64,000 bases of DNA from Methylophilus medardicus (GTDB taxonomy: Bacteria; Pseudomonadota; Gammaproteobacteria; Burkholderiales; Methylophilaceae), in contig NZ_CP040948.1 in NCBI RefSeq assembly GCF_006363955.1, forward strand, positions 1,488,001-1,552,000, written 5' to 3'. A program made the position numbers and the translations under genes. The notes below the pieces were generated by a model. It saw nothing but the letters and a program-made list of their open reading frames with translations, was not told where the DNA came from and did not search any database. The stretch's first letter is position 1. Each line of letters begins with the position of its first letter. This document shows, piece by piece, positions 51,793 to 59,380 of the stretch.

Positions 51793-52527
51793 TTATTCGA
51801 GCTCGCTCATATAATGATGATCATCTGTCAGACAGAGTCCTAGACGCCACTCCATCGGCTTATCGCCATAGGTAAACGATACACGTTCTATACTCAGCAA
51901 AGGATATCCTTCCTTCAAACCTAGCGCTTTGGCGACTTCTGCATCCGCTGCCACCGCCTTGATGCGCTCTTCCGCACGAATCATGCGCACACCAAACTGA
52001 GATTCATACATGCTATACATGGAGCCATTGCTTTCTTCGACCTTGGCCCGATTTAAGCCTTTAAATGGCGCAGCTGGCACAATGATGTGGTCATAGATTA
52101 AGGGCCGTCCAGAAAAAGTCAGCAAGCGTTTAACTTCAATGGTGGTCGCACCCGCTTTCATTTCGAGCACTTTGCCAATGTGCACATTGGCTTTGTTTTT
52201 AATACAGGAAATAAATTCATTTTGTAATATTTCCTTTTGGCCGTTTTCTGCGGTCAATCGCAAAAAGCGCAACTTCACATCATCTTGATTGTGGGTAGCG
52301 ACAAACGTGCCTTTGCCTTGACGGCGTATCAGAATGTTTTCAGTGGCTAAGCTATCAATCGCCTTACGCACCGTGCCCTGACTGACCTTAAACCGTTGCG
52401 CGAGGTCAATCTCACTGGGAATCATATCGCCCGGGCGCCACTCCCCACCAATCAGACTTTGCGTAATCAATACTTTAATTTGATCATATAGCGGCCGATA
52501 ACTTGGCGATCCTAATTGCTTGTCCAT
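51793..52527 (-). CDS. GntR-family (HutC/UTRA) transcriptional regulator
   Basis: This 244-residue protein has an N-terminal winged helix, with IPSEIDLAQRFKVSQGTVRK and a LIRRQGKGTFVAT wing. The C-terminal UTRA ligand-binding domain begins near residue 90 and ends with PLLSIERVSFTYGDKPMEW. HutC-type regulators respond to small metabolites. Lying between two divergent operons of central carbon metabolism, it is the obvious candidate to control both, with a C4/C5 acid or CoA ester as effector (inference). GGAG precedes the ATG at 52527; the frame is open ten codons further upstream. The malic-enzyme operon follows on the same strand. Confidence 0.92.
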   Translation of the reverse strand: MDKQLGSPSYRPLYDQIKVLITQSLIGGEWRPGDMIPSEIDLAQRFKVSQGTVRKAIDSLATENILIRRQGKGTFVATHNQDDVKLRFLRLTAENGQKEILQNEFISCIKNKANVHIGKVLEMKAGATTIEVKRLLTFSGRPLIYDHIIVPAAPFKGLNRAKVEESNGSMYSMYESQFGVRMIRAEERIKAVAADAEVAKALGLKEGYPLLSIERVSFTYGDKPMEWRLGLCLTDDHHYMSELE

Positions 52528-52620
52528 AGCTCTGACTCCATTGCTGATTTGCATCATTCACTATACCTAAAACGAGTTTTTAAATTTATATCACAGCGTT
52601 ATTTCGTTGTCCACTGTTTT

Positions 52621-52645
52621 ATATCTTATATAAGACATAAGATAT
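52621..52645. promoter_or_regulatory. Probable GntR operator (palindrome)
   Basis: Nine-base arms ATATCTTAT (52621-52629) and ATAAGATAT (52637-52645) surround seven bases. Inside is the perfect 12-bp palindrome TCTTATATAAGA (52624-52635). The site lies in the gap between the GntR gene and the divergent operon and ends three bases before the -35 box of the rightward promoter, a position that suits repression or activation. Confidence 0.7.
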
Positions 52646-52648
52646 TTG

Positions 52649-52677
52649 TTGACAGTCTTTTTTTATTATTGAATAAT
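52649..52677 (+). promoter_or_regulatory. Sigma-70 promoter of the CitE-mch-prp operon
   Basis: TTGACA (52649-52654), seventeen bases, then AATAAT (52672-52677) matches the sigma-70 consensus in all but one base with ideal spacing. Transcription would start near 52684, about 28 bp before the first start codon. Confidence 0.8.
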
Positions 52678-52711
52678 GAACTTAATTTCTTGCCGCAATT
52701 AAGGAAAACCC

Positions 52712-53593
52712 ATGTCATATGCACTCAGACCGAGACGCTCGATGCTATATGTGCCAGGTTGCAATCAACATTACCTGGATCGCGCACGGACGCTCGCAGC
52801 AGATTCTGTGATTCTAGATTTGGGCGACCCTATTCTGGTGGATGCCAAAATACAATCCCGTGAAAATGTGGTGAATGCAGTCAAACAGGGTGGGTACGGC
52901 AAAAGAGAAGTTGTGATCCGTGTCAATGACTTACACTCGCTTTGGGGCCATGATGACATTCAAGCAGTTGCCAACATTGGGGCAGATGCAATCCTATTCC
53001 CGAACATTGAATCCCGCGAAGATGTGTTGCAAGCGCAACAATTGCTGGATGACGCAGGCGGCAAAGACGTGCCGATGATGGTGATGATTGAAAGTCCGCT
53101 GGCGGTACTCAATGCCAAGGAAATTGCGGCGGCCTCAGAGCGCATTATCTGTATGGTAATGGCGACCTCTGATCTGATCTCACAATTACACGCCCGAGTC
53201 ACGCATGAACGCTCTGCAATTTTAACCTCACTATCGCTGGTGATATTAGCCGCCAGAGCCTATGGTAAAGGCGTGATTGATGGCATCACCTCAGACTTTA
53301 AAAACATGCATTCCTTTGAATATGCCTGTCGCTTGGGGCGGGATATTGGCATGGATGGTAAATCACTGGTGCATCCGGCACAAATTGCCTACTGCAATGA
53401 CGCGTATACCCCGCAACGCGGCGAGGTGCAACATGCGAGATTGATCATCAAAGCGCTTAAAGAGGCCAACGAAGGCGGCCGAGGCACCGTGGTGGTGAAT
53501 GACAAGCTGGTGGAACACCACCACATCAAAGCCGCGCAACGCCTAATTCAACTGGCAGAAGCCATTGCCGAGCTAGAAGAAGAGTTTATTTAA
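52712..53593 (+). CDS. CitE-like protein (possible malyl-CoA thioesterase or lyase)
   Basis: This 293-residue protein is a CitE-family TIM barrel that begins SYALRPRRSMLYVPGCNQH. It has VMIESPLAVLNAKEI with the metal-ligand Glu, MATSDLISQL with the metal-ligand Asp, and KSLVHPAQIAYCNDAYTP at the end. The usual LDLED motif reads LDLGDP here, so one acidic residue has become Gly; I checked this in the DNA. The size matches the second malyl-CoA protein (Mcl2, a thioesterase) known beside Mcl1 in Rhodobacter better than full lyases, but that assignment is tentative. AAGGA precedes the ATG. It is the first gene of the rightward operon, 10 bp from mch. Confidence 0.75.
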   Translation: MSYALRPRRSMLYVPGCNQHYLDRARTLAADSVILDLGDPILVDAKIQSRENVVNAVKQGGYGKREVVIRVNDLHSLWGHDDIQAVANIGADAILFPNIESREDVLQAQQLLDDAGGKDVPMMVMIESPLAVLNAKEIAAASERIICMVMATSDLISQLHARVTHERSAILTSLSLVILAARAYGKGVIDGITSDFKNMHSFEYACRLGRDIGMDGKSLVHPAQIAYCNDAYTPQRGEVQHARLIIKALKEANEGGRGTVVVNDKLVEHHHIKAAQRLIQLAEAIAELEEEFI

Positions 53594-53603
53594 GGAGTTG
53601 ACC

Positions 53604-54665
53604 ATGGGGACTAAAATCAACACCGGCCGTTTTTTTGAGCACTTTGTGTTGGGTGAAACCATCCAGCACGCAACACCTCGCACCATTACCGCCGGCGACA
53701 CTGCGCTCTATATTGCCCTGACCGGCGCGCGCAACCCGCTGCATTGTAGTGATCCGCTGGCCCAGTCGCTCGGCTATCCACAGGCGCCGGTAGATGATCT
53801 GCTGGCCTTTCACATTGCGTTTGGCAAAACCGTCCCCGACATTTCAGTCAATGCGGTGGCTAACTTAGGCTATGCAGAAGTCCGTTTTCTGCAACCGGTG
53901 TATGTCGGAGACACCCTCACGACCAGTAGCGAAGTGATCGGCCTAAAACAAAATTCCAATGGTAAAAACGGGGTGGTATGGGTCCGCTCAACCACGCTCA
54001 ACCAACATCAACAGCCAGTGCTCAGCTGGGTACGCTGGGTCATGGTTCACAAAAAGAATCACGAGGCACCGGCCCCTGAAACGGTGATTCCGACGTTAGC
54101 GGAACATGTGAATGTTGAATCACTCGTGATTCCTGCACATCTCAAGGTGAACAACGCGCTGAGCCATGCCACCGGTGGCAATTATTGGTGGGATGATTAC
54201 CAAGTAGAGGAGTGTTTGCGTCACCCTGCCGGACTGACGATTCATGAGAGTGACCATACCATGGCGACGCACTTGTATCAGAACAATGCCCGCCTGCACT
54301 TTGATGCACACTTGATGAAAAGCACACCCCAAGGCCAATGCCTGGTCTATGGCGGCGTAGTGATTTCAGCTTGCCGCGCCCTCAGTTTCGAGGGCCTAGA
54401 AAACGCAATCGCAATTTTAGCGATTAATGGCGGCACCCATGCCAATCCAAGCTATGCCGGCGACACGATTTATTGCCTGACCAAAGTACTGGATAAGTGG
54501 GCGTTGCCTGACCCAGCGTTAGGCGCCTTGCGCTTAAGAATGGTCGGCGTCAAAAACATCTCGCCCGCCAACCTTGAAAACATCAAAACCACGCAAGGCT
54601 ATCACCCACACGTGGTCCTCGATCTCGACTATACCGTTTTAATGCCAAGAAAAGGAAACTCATAA
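53604..54665 (+). CDS. mch: Mesaconyl-CoA hydratase (beta-methylmalyl-CoA dehydratase), MaoC type
   Basis: This enzyme interconverts mesaconyl-C1-CoA and beta-methylmalyl-CoA. The 353-residue product is a double hot-dog MaoC protein and shows long stretches that I recognise from Mch of ethylmalonyl-CoA-pathway bacteria: TIQHATPRTITAGDTALYI, FGKTVPDISVNAVANLGYAE and VYVGDTLTTSSEVIGLKQNS, followed by VRWVMVHKK. Its size fits Mch (about 340-355). It lies between two CitE-like genes, the natural partners that make or cleave beta-methylmalyl-CoA. AAGGAG precedes the ATG at 53604. The stop overlaps the next start (TAATG). I see no ethylmalonyl-CoA pathway genes such as ecm or ccr in the window. Confidence 0.85.
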   Translation: MGTKINTGRFFEHFVLGETIQHATPRTITAGDTALYIALTGARNPLHCSDPLAQSLGYPQAPVDDLLAFHIAFGKTVPDISVNAVANLGYAEVRFLQPVYVGDTLTTSSEVIGLKQNSNGKNGVVWVRSTTLNQHQQPVLSWVRWVMVHKKNHEAPAPETVIPTLAEHVNVESLVIPAHLKVNNALSHATGGNYWWDDYQVEECLRHPAGLTIHESDHTMATHLYQNNARLHFDAHLMKSTPQGQCLVYGGVVISACRALSFEGLENAIAILAINGGTHANPSYAGDTIYCLTKVLDKWALPDPALGALRLRMVGVKNISPANLENIKTTQGYHPHVVLDLDYTVLMPRKGNS

Positions 54666-55663
54666 TGGCCGTTCATCCAAACCAAGCGCTTTTTGGCGGT
54701 GAGAAACCGTTTCCGGTGATTCCGGCTTGTGAACATTTTGCTGGTAGTGAAAAACTCATTCTGAAAGCCCTATCGCTGCAGGACCCCACACAAGTGAACG
54801 GCATCGGCCCGGTGTTTGATATCACCTGTGACTGCGAAGATGGCGCAGCCAGTGGGCAGGAACAGGTGCATGCCGAGATGATCGTGCGGGTACTGAACTC
54901 GCCTGCCAACCAATATAAGATGGCGGGCGCGCGCATTCACGATTACACCCACCCGCATTGGAAAAAAGATATCGAAATTTTGGTCGGCGGCGCGGGAGAG
55001 GTGCTCAGCTATCTGACGATTCCGAAATGTACCGATATTGCCCAAGCACGCGAAATGATCACCTATATTCAACAGGTTGCCAAACAGCACGGCATCTCAC
55101 GCATCATCCCGGTACATATTCTGATTGAGACACACGGCGCACTAAGGCAAGTGCATGAAATTGCACAACTGCCTTGGTTACAGGTGCTGGACTTTGGTCT
55201 GATGGATTTTGTCAGCGCGCATCATGGCGCAATTCCTGCCTCGGCCATGCGCAGCCCAGGGCAGTTTGAGCATCGCCTGCTGGCGCGTGCCAAAGCGGAA
55301 GTGGTCTCAGCAGCCTTAGCCAATGGCGTGGTGCCCGCCCACAACGTGACCTTAGATTTAAAAAATGTAGAAGTGACCTACAGCGATGCCGCTCGGGCCC
55401 GAAATGAATTTGGCTTTATGCGTATGTGGAGTATTTACCCAACCCAAATTCAGGCAATTGTCGACGCCATGAAGCCCAATTATGACGAAGTGAACGACGC
55501 CGCCAATATCTTACTGGCTGCGCAAGCCGCTGACTGGGGGCCAATTCAATATGCGGGCGAGCTACATGATCGCGCGACGTATCGTTACTTCTGGGAAGTC
55601 TTACAAAAGGCCAAGCAGACGGGTGTGACCATGCCAGCGGATGCTGAGCATGCTTTCTTTTAA
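54665..55663 (+). CDS. CitE-like CoA-ester lyase (malyl-/beta-methylmalyl-CoA lyase candidate)
   Basis: This 332-residue protein is a CitE/malyl-CoA-lyase-like TIM barrel. It has PVFDITCDCEDGAASGQEQV for the acidic loop, HILIETHGALRQVHEIA with the metal-ligand Glu, LQVLDFGLMDFVSAHHG with the metal-ligand Asp and MWSIYPTQIQAIVDAM near the end. It would cleave beta-methylmalyl-CoA to propionyl-CoA and glyoxylate or do the reverse, and may also act on malyl-CoA. The start overlaps the mch stop by one base, so the two products are made together. Family alone does not fix the exact substrate; the tie to mch is the main argument. Confidence 0.78.
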   Translation: MAVHPNQALFGGEKPFPVIPACEHFAGSEKLILKALSLQDPTQVNGIGPVFDITCDCEDGAASGQEQVHAEMIVRVLNSPANQYKMAGARIHDYTHPHWKKDIEILVGGAGEVLSYLTIPKCTDIAQAREMITYIQQVAKQHGISRIIPVHILIETHGALRQVHEIAQLPWLQVLDFGLMDFVSAHHGAIPASAMRSPGQFEHRLLARAKAEVVSAALANGVVPAHNVTLDLKNVEVTYSDAARARNEFGFMRMWSIYPTQIQAIVDAMKPNYDEVNDAANILLAAQAADWGPIQYAGELHDRATYRYFWEVLQKAKQTGVTMPADAEHAFF

Positions 55664-55685
55664 TGGCTGATGGACAGGAAGAGAC

Positions 55686-56564
55686 ATGACGCAATCAATC
55701 ACAGCAGGTAGCCGCTTTCGTGCAGCCCTCGCCGCCGAAAAACCGCTCCAAATCATTGGTGCCATCAATGCTTACCACGCCATGCTGGCAACACAGTCTG
55801 GCTTTCAAGCCATTTATCTTTCTGGTGGCGGCGTTGCCGCAGGCTCGCTCGGCTTGCCAGATTTAGGCATTTCGGGACTAGAAGATGTGTTAGTAGATGT
55901 GCGACGCATCACAGACGCGGTAGATACGCCATTATTAGTAGATATTGATACCGGATTTGGCGGCGCATTCAACATTGCCCGTAGCATTAAAAGTGTGGCG
56001 AAAGCCGGCGCCGCCGCCGTGCATATTGAGGATCAGGTCAGCGCAAAACGCTGTGGTCACCGGCCAAACAAAGCGATTGTCAGCCTAGAAGAAATGGTAG
56101 ACCGGGTCAAAGCTGCCGTGGATGCCAAACCTTATGCTGACTTCGTCGTCATGGCACGGACGGATGCGCTGGCAGTAGAAGGCTTACAGTCTGCAATTGA
56201 CCGCGCGTGTGCTTGCGTCGAAGCCGGCGCCGATATGATTTTCCCAGAAGCCATGACAGAACTAGGCATGTATCAGCAGTTTGTCGAAGCAGTCAAAGTG
56301 CCTGTGCTGGCTAACATCACCGAATTTGGCGCCACGCCGTTATTTACCGTCGATGAACTTGCCACGGCTGGCGTCAGTATGGTGCTCTACCCATTATCGG
56401 CCTTCCGGGCCATGAACCAAGCGGCACTCAAAGTCTATCAGGGGGTGCGTCAAGATGGCACGCAAAAAAATGTGCTCGATCTGATGCAAACCCGTGCCGA
56501 TCTCTATCAGCACCTCGGCTATCACGATTTTGAGCAAAAGCTAGACGTGCTGTACAAAAAATAA
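55686..56564 (+). CDS. prpB: 2-methylisocitrate lyase
   Basis: PrpB cleaves 2-methylisocitrate to pyruvate and succinate. The 292-residue product has the isocitrate-lyase-superfamily features: [53 protein letters not shown] with the catalytic Cys in KRCGH, and [14 protein letters not shown]. The KRCGHR motif separates it from PEP mutases (such as the one at 8.3-9.6 kb, which has EDK-x5-NS). Length is normal. AGGAAGAG precedes the start, 22 bp after the CitE-like gene. Confidence 0.96.
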   Translation: MTQSITAGSRFRAALAAEKPLQIIGAINAYHAMLATQSGFQAIYLSGGGVAAGSLGLPDLGISGLEDVLVDVRRITDAVDTPLLVDIDTGFGGAFNIARSIKSVAKAGAAAVHIEDQVSAKRCGHRPNKAIVSLEEMVDRVKAAVDAKPYADFVVMARTDALAVEGLQSAIDRACACVEAGADMIFPEAMTELGMYQQFVEAVKVPVLANITEFGATPLFTVDELATAGVSMVLYPLSAFRAMNQAALKVYQGVRQDGTQKNVLDLMQTRADLYQHLGYHDFEQKLDVLYKK

Positions 56565-56595
56565 GCACACCCGACCAGAGATAAGGAGGTTTGTT

Positions 56596-57765
56596 ATGAA
56601 CACCACCACTGACCCTACCCCACTTGCCAGCGAAGCCCCTAAACGCAAAAAAGGCGTCGCTTTGGCTGGCGTCGCTGCCGGCACGACGGCTATTTGTACC
56701 GTGGGTCATAGCGGCAATGACTTGCATTATCGTGGTTACGATATCATCGAACTGGCTGAACAAGCCACCTTCGAAGAAGTCGCATATTTGTTGATACGCG
56801 GCGAGCTGCCCACCGAGGCACAACTCAATGCCTATCACCAAAAGCTCAAAAAGCTACGCGGCCTGCCCAGTGCGCTCAAAGCGGTACTGGAACAGATTCC
56901 TGCCAATGCGCACCCAATGGATGTGATGCGCACGGGCTGCTCTATGTTGGGGACGCTAGAACCCGAAGCCATCGATCGTAACACCGCAGGCGCCCAAGCG
57001 TTGGGTGAAAGACTGATTGCCTGTTTTGGCTCTATCCTCATTTATTGGTATCACTTTAGTCACCGCGGTGTTCGCATTGAGGTTGAAACCGATGATGAGT
57101 CGATTGCCGCGCACTTCTTGCATCTACTGCATGGCAAAAAACCTTCGGCACTGCACATCAAAGCCATGAACACCTCGCTGGTGTTGTATGCGGAGCATGA
57201 GTTCAACGCCTCCACCTTTACCGCGCGTGTCATAGCAGGCACCTTATCAGACTTGTATTCCTGTATCACTGGTGCCATCGGCGCCTTGCGTGGGCCAAAA
57301 CACGGCGGCGCGAATGAGGCCGCGATGGAAATCATCGAGCGCTATCAAACGCCTGACGAGGCCGAGGCAGACATCATGGCACGTATGGCTCGCAAAGAGA
57401 TCATTATCGGATTTGGTCATCCGGTGTACACCATCGCTGACCCGCGTAATGAAGCCATTAAAGCCGTCAGCAAATCTTTGTGCGAGGCAGCCGGCAACAT
57501 GCGGTTGTTTGATATTTCTGCCCGCATTGAAGCGACCATGTGGCGAGAGAAAAAAATGTTCCCTAACCTCGATTGGTACAGCGCCTCAAGCTACCACATG
57601 ATGGGTATTCCTACCGGCATGTTCACGCCTATCTTCGTGATTTCACGCACGACCGGTTGGGTAGCACACGCCATTGAGCAGCGTATCGATAACAAGATTA
57701 TCCGACCGAATGCAGAATACAACGGCCCGGAAAATAGACCGTTTCTACCCTTAGAAAAACGTTAA
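56596..57765 (+). CDS. prpC: 2-methylcitrate synthase
   Basis: PrpC condenses propionyl-CoA with oxaloacetate to 2-methylcitrate. The 389-residue product is a citrate-synthase-type enzyme of the short PrpC group. It shows [57 protein letters not shown] with one catalytic His, [18 protein letters not shown] with the second, and [12 protein letters not shown] nearby. The N-terminal 20 residues ([18 protein letters not shown]) are a short extension. AAGGAGG gives a strong ribosome-binding site 31 bp after prpB. Its size and neighbours argue for PrpC and not the housekeeping GltA (about 430 residues). Confidence 0.95.
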   Translation: MNTTTDPTPLASEAPKRKKGVALAGVAAGTTAICTVGHSGNDLHYRGYDIIELAEQATFEEVAYLLIRGELPTEAQLNAYHQKLKKLRGLPSALKAVLEQIPANAHPMDVMRTGCSMLGTLEPEAIDRNTAGAQALGERLIACFGSILIYWYHFSHRGVRIEVETDDESIAAHFLHLLHGKKPSALHIKAMNTSLVLYAEHEFNASTFTARVIAGTLSDLYSCITGAIGALRGPKHGGANEAAMEIIERYQTPDEAEADIMARMARKEIIIGFGHPVYTIADPRNEAIKAVSKSLCEAAGNMRLFDISARIEATMWREKKMFPNLDWYSASSYHMMGIPTGMFTPIFVISRTTGWVAHAIEQRIDNKIIRPNAEYNGPENRPFLPLEKR

Positions 57766-57857
57766 TTTTTGCCACCAGCATCCCACTTAGCGCAGCATGA
57801 TCCATGAAGTGTTGCGTAGTGTTTGGCGCATTTTATTATCTGAAAGAAAAATGACTT

Positions 57858-59318
57858 ATGTCCGCCCATATCTCTAACGTCCGCCCCGATCCCGATCAGG
57901 TCCTTGTCGATATCGCCAATTACGTGGCCGACTTTGAAATCAACTCTAACGAGGCTTACGACACGGCCCGCAACTGCCTGATGGATACCTTGGGCTGCGG
58001 CTTTGAAGCATTAGATTATCCCGCTTGCACAAAACTGCTCGGGCCGGTGATTGCTGGCACCATTGTACCCAATGGCGCAAAAGTACCGGGCACGTCTTAC
58101 CAGCTAGACCCCATTTTGGCGGCTTTTAATATTGGTGCAATGATCCGCTGGTTGGACTTTAATGATACCTGGCTGGCGGCAGAATGGGGCCACCCATCTG
58201 ACAACTTGGGTGGTATTCTCGCCGTGGCTGACTACATGTCGCGCAAACACGTGGCAGAAGGCAAAGCGCCGCTCACGATGAAAGACGTATTGACTGCTAT
58301 GATTAAGGCGCATGAGATTCAAGGCGTATTGGCGCTCGAAAATAGTTTTAATCGCGTTGGCTTAGACCATGTGATCCTGGTCAAGATTGCATCCACAGCA
58401 GTGGTCACAAAATTGCTGGGCGGCAACAAACAAGACATCATCAACGCTGTTTCAAATGCCTTTGTCGACGGCCAAAGCCTGCGCACCTATCGACACAGCC
58501 CCAATACCGGATCCCGCAAATCTTGGGCCGCCGGCGATGCCACCTCACGCGCCGTGCGACTGGCTTGGATGACGTTACAGGGCGAAATGGGCTATCCCAG
58601 CGCGCTCACGGCCAAAACCTGGGGCTTTTATGATGTGCTATTCAAAGGCAACGCATTCAAGTTTCAACGCCCCTACGGCAGTTATGTAATGGAACAAGTA
58701 TTGTTCAAAATTTCGTTTCCGGCCGAGTTCCACGCCCAAACAGCGGTTGAATGCGCGTTTCAGTTGAATATAGAAGTCGAGCAACGCTTGCAAACGCTGC
58801 AAGACATCGCCAATATCGACAAAATCATCATCACCACGCATGAGTCAGCGATCCGCATCATTGACAAAAGTGGACCGATGAATAACCCGGCCGACCGCGA
58901 CCACTGCATTCAATACATGGCAGCCGTTGGCCTGCTCAAAGGCAGCCTAACCGCGCTAGATTATGAAGATGCGGCCGCGTCTGATCCACGTATTGACGCA
59001 TTGCGCGACAAGATGACTTGTGTCGAAAAAGCCGAATACACGCGCGATTATCTAGACCCTGAAAAGCGCTCGATTGCGAATGCGATCCAGATTTTCTTTA
59101 AAGATGGTACGCAGTCCAGCAATATTGCCGTGGAATATCCGATCGGTCACCGCCGTCGCCGTGGCGAAGGCATCCCTGAACTGGTCAAAAAATTCAAAGT
59201 GAATTTGGCACGCCGTTTTGATGCAGGCAAACAAGCTGAGATTCTGGCCTTGTGTCAGGATCAATCCAAGCTAGAATCTACCCCAGTGAATGTCTTTGTA
59301 GACATGCTCGCAGTCTAA
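57858..59318 (+). CDS. prpD: 2-methylcitrate dehydratase PrpD
   Basis: PrpD dehydrates 2-methylcitrate to 2-methyl-cis-aconitate; it is iron-independent. The 486-residue product has [19 protein letters not shown]-like residues near position 40, [20 protein letters not shown] with conserved Asp residues, [18 protein letters not shown], and [18 protein letters not shown]. Length matches E. coli PrpD (483). With AcnB elsewhere in the window, this gives the PrpD/AcnB form of the cycle rather than the AcnD/PrpF form. It follows prpC with a 92-bp gap and is the last gene before a strong terminator. Confidence 0.95.
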   Translation: MSAHISNVRPDPDQVLVDIANYVADFEINSNEAYDTARNCLMDTLGCGFEALDYPACTKLLGPVIAGTIVPNGAKVPGTSYQLDPILAAFNIGAMIRWLDFNDTWLAAEWGHPSDNLGGILAVADYMSRKHVAEGKAPLTMKDVLTAMIKAHEIQGVLALENSFNRVGLDHVILVKIASTAVVTKLLGGNKQDIINAVSNAFVDGQSLRTYRHSPNTGSRKSWAAGDATSRAVRLAWMTLQGEMGYPSALTAKTWGFYDVLFKGNAFKFQRPYGSYVMEQVLFKISFPAEFHAQTAVECAFQLNIEVEQRLQTLQDIANIDKIIITTHESAIRIIDKSGPMNNPADRDHCIQYMAAVGLLKGSLTALDYEDAAASDPRIDALRDKMTCVEKAEYTRDYLDPEKRSIANAIQIFFKDGTQSSNIAVEYPIGHRRRRGEGIPELVKKFKVNLARRFDAGKQAEILALCQDQSKLESTPVNVFVDMLAV

Positions 59319-59319
59319 G

Positions 59320-59367
59320 CCTGCGCTAGCCACAAGCCCCAAATACCCCCGACTGGCCTGCGCTAGC
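59320..59367 (+). repeat. 11-bp repeat CCTGCGCTAGC, copies 2 and 3
   Basis: CCTGCGCTAGC occurs at 59320-59330 and again at 59357-59367. The first copy begins just after the prpD stop and the second lies in the loop of the prpD terminator. A third copy is at 14326-14336. Confidence 0.5.
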
Positions 59368-59380
59368 CGGGGGTATTTTT
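59341..59380. terminator. Terminator between prpD and the MshQ-like gene
   Basis: AAATACCCCCG (59341-59351) pairs with CGGGGGTATTT (59368-59378) over 11 bp, followed by T on the plus strand. The 16-base loop contains one copy of CCTGCGCTAGC. It serves the prpD transcript and perhaps the convergent gene. Confidence 0.85.
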
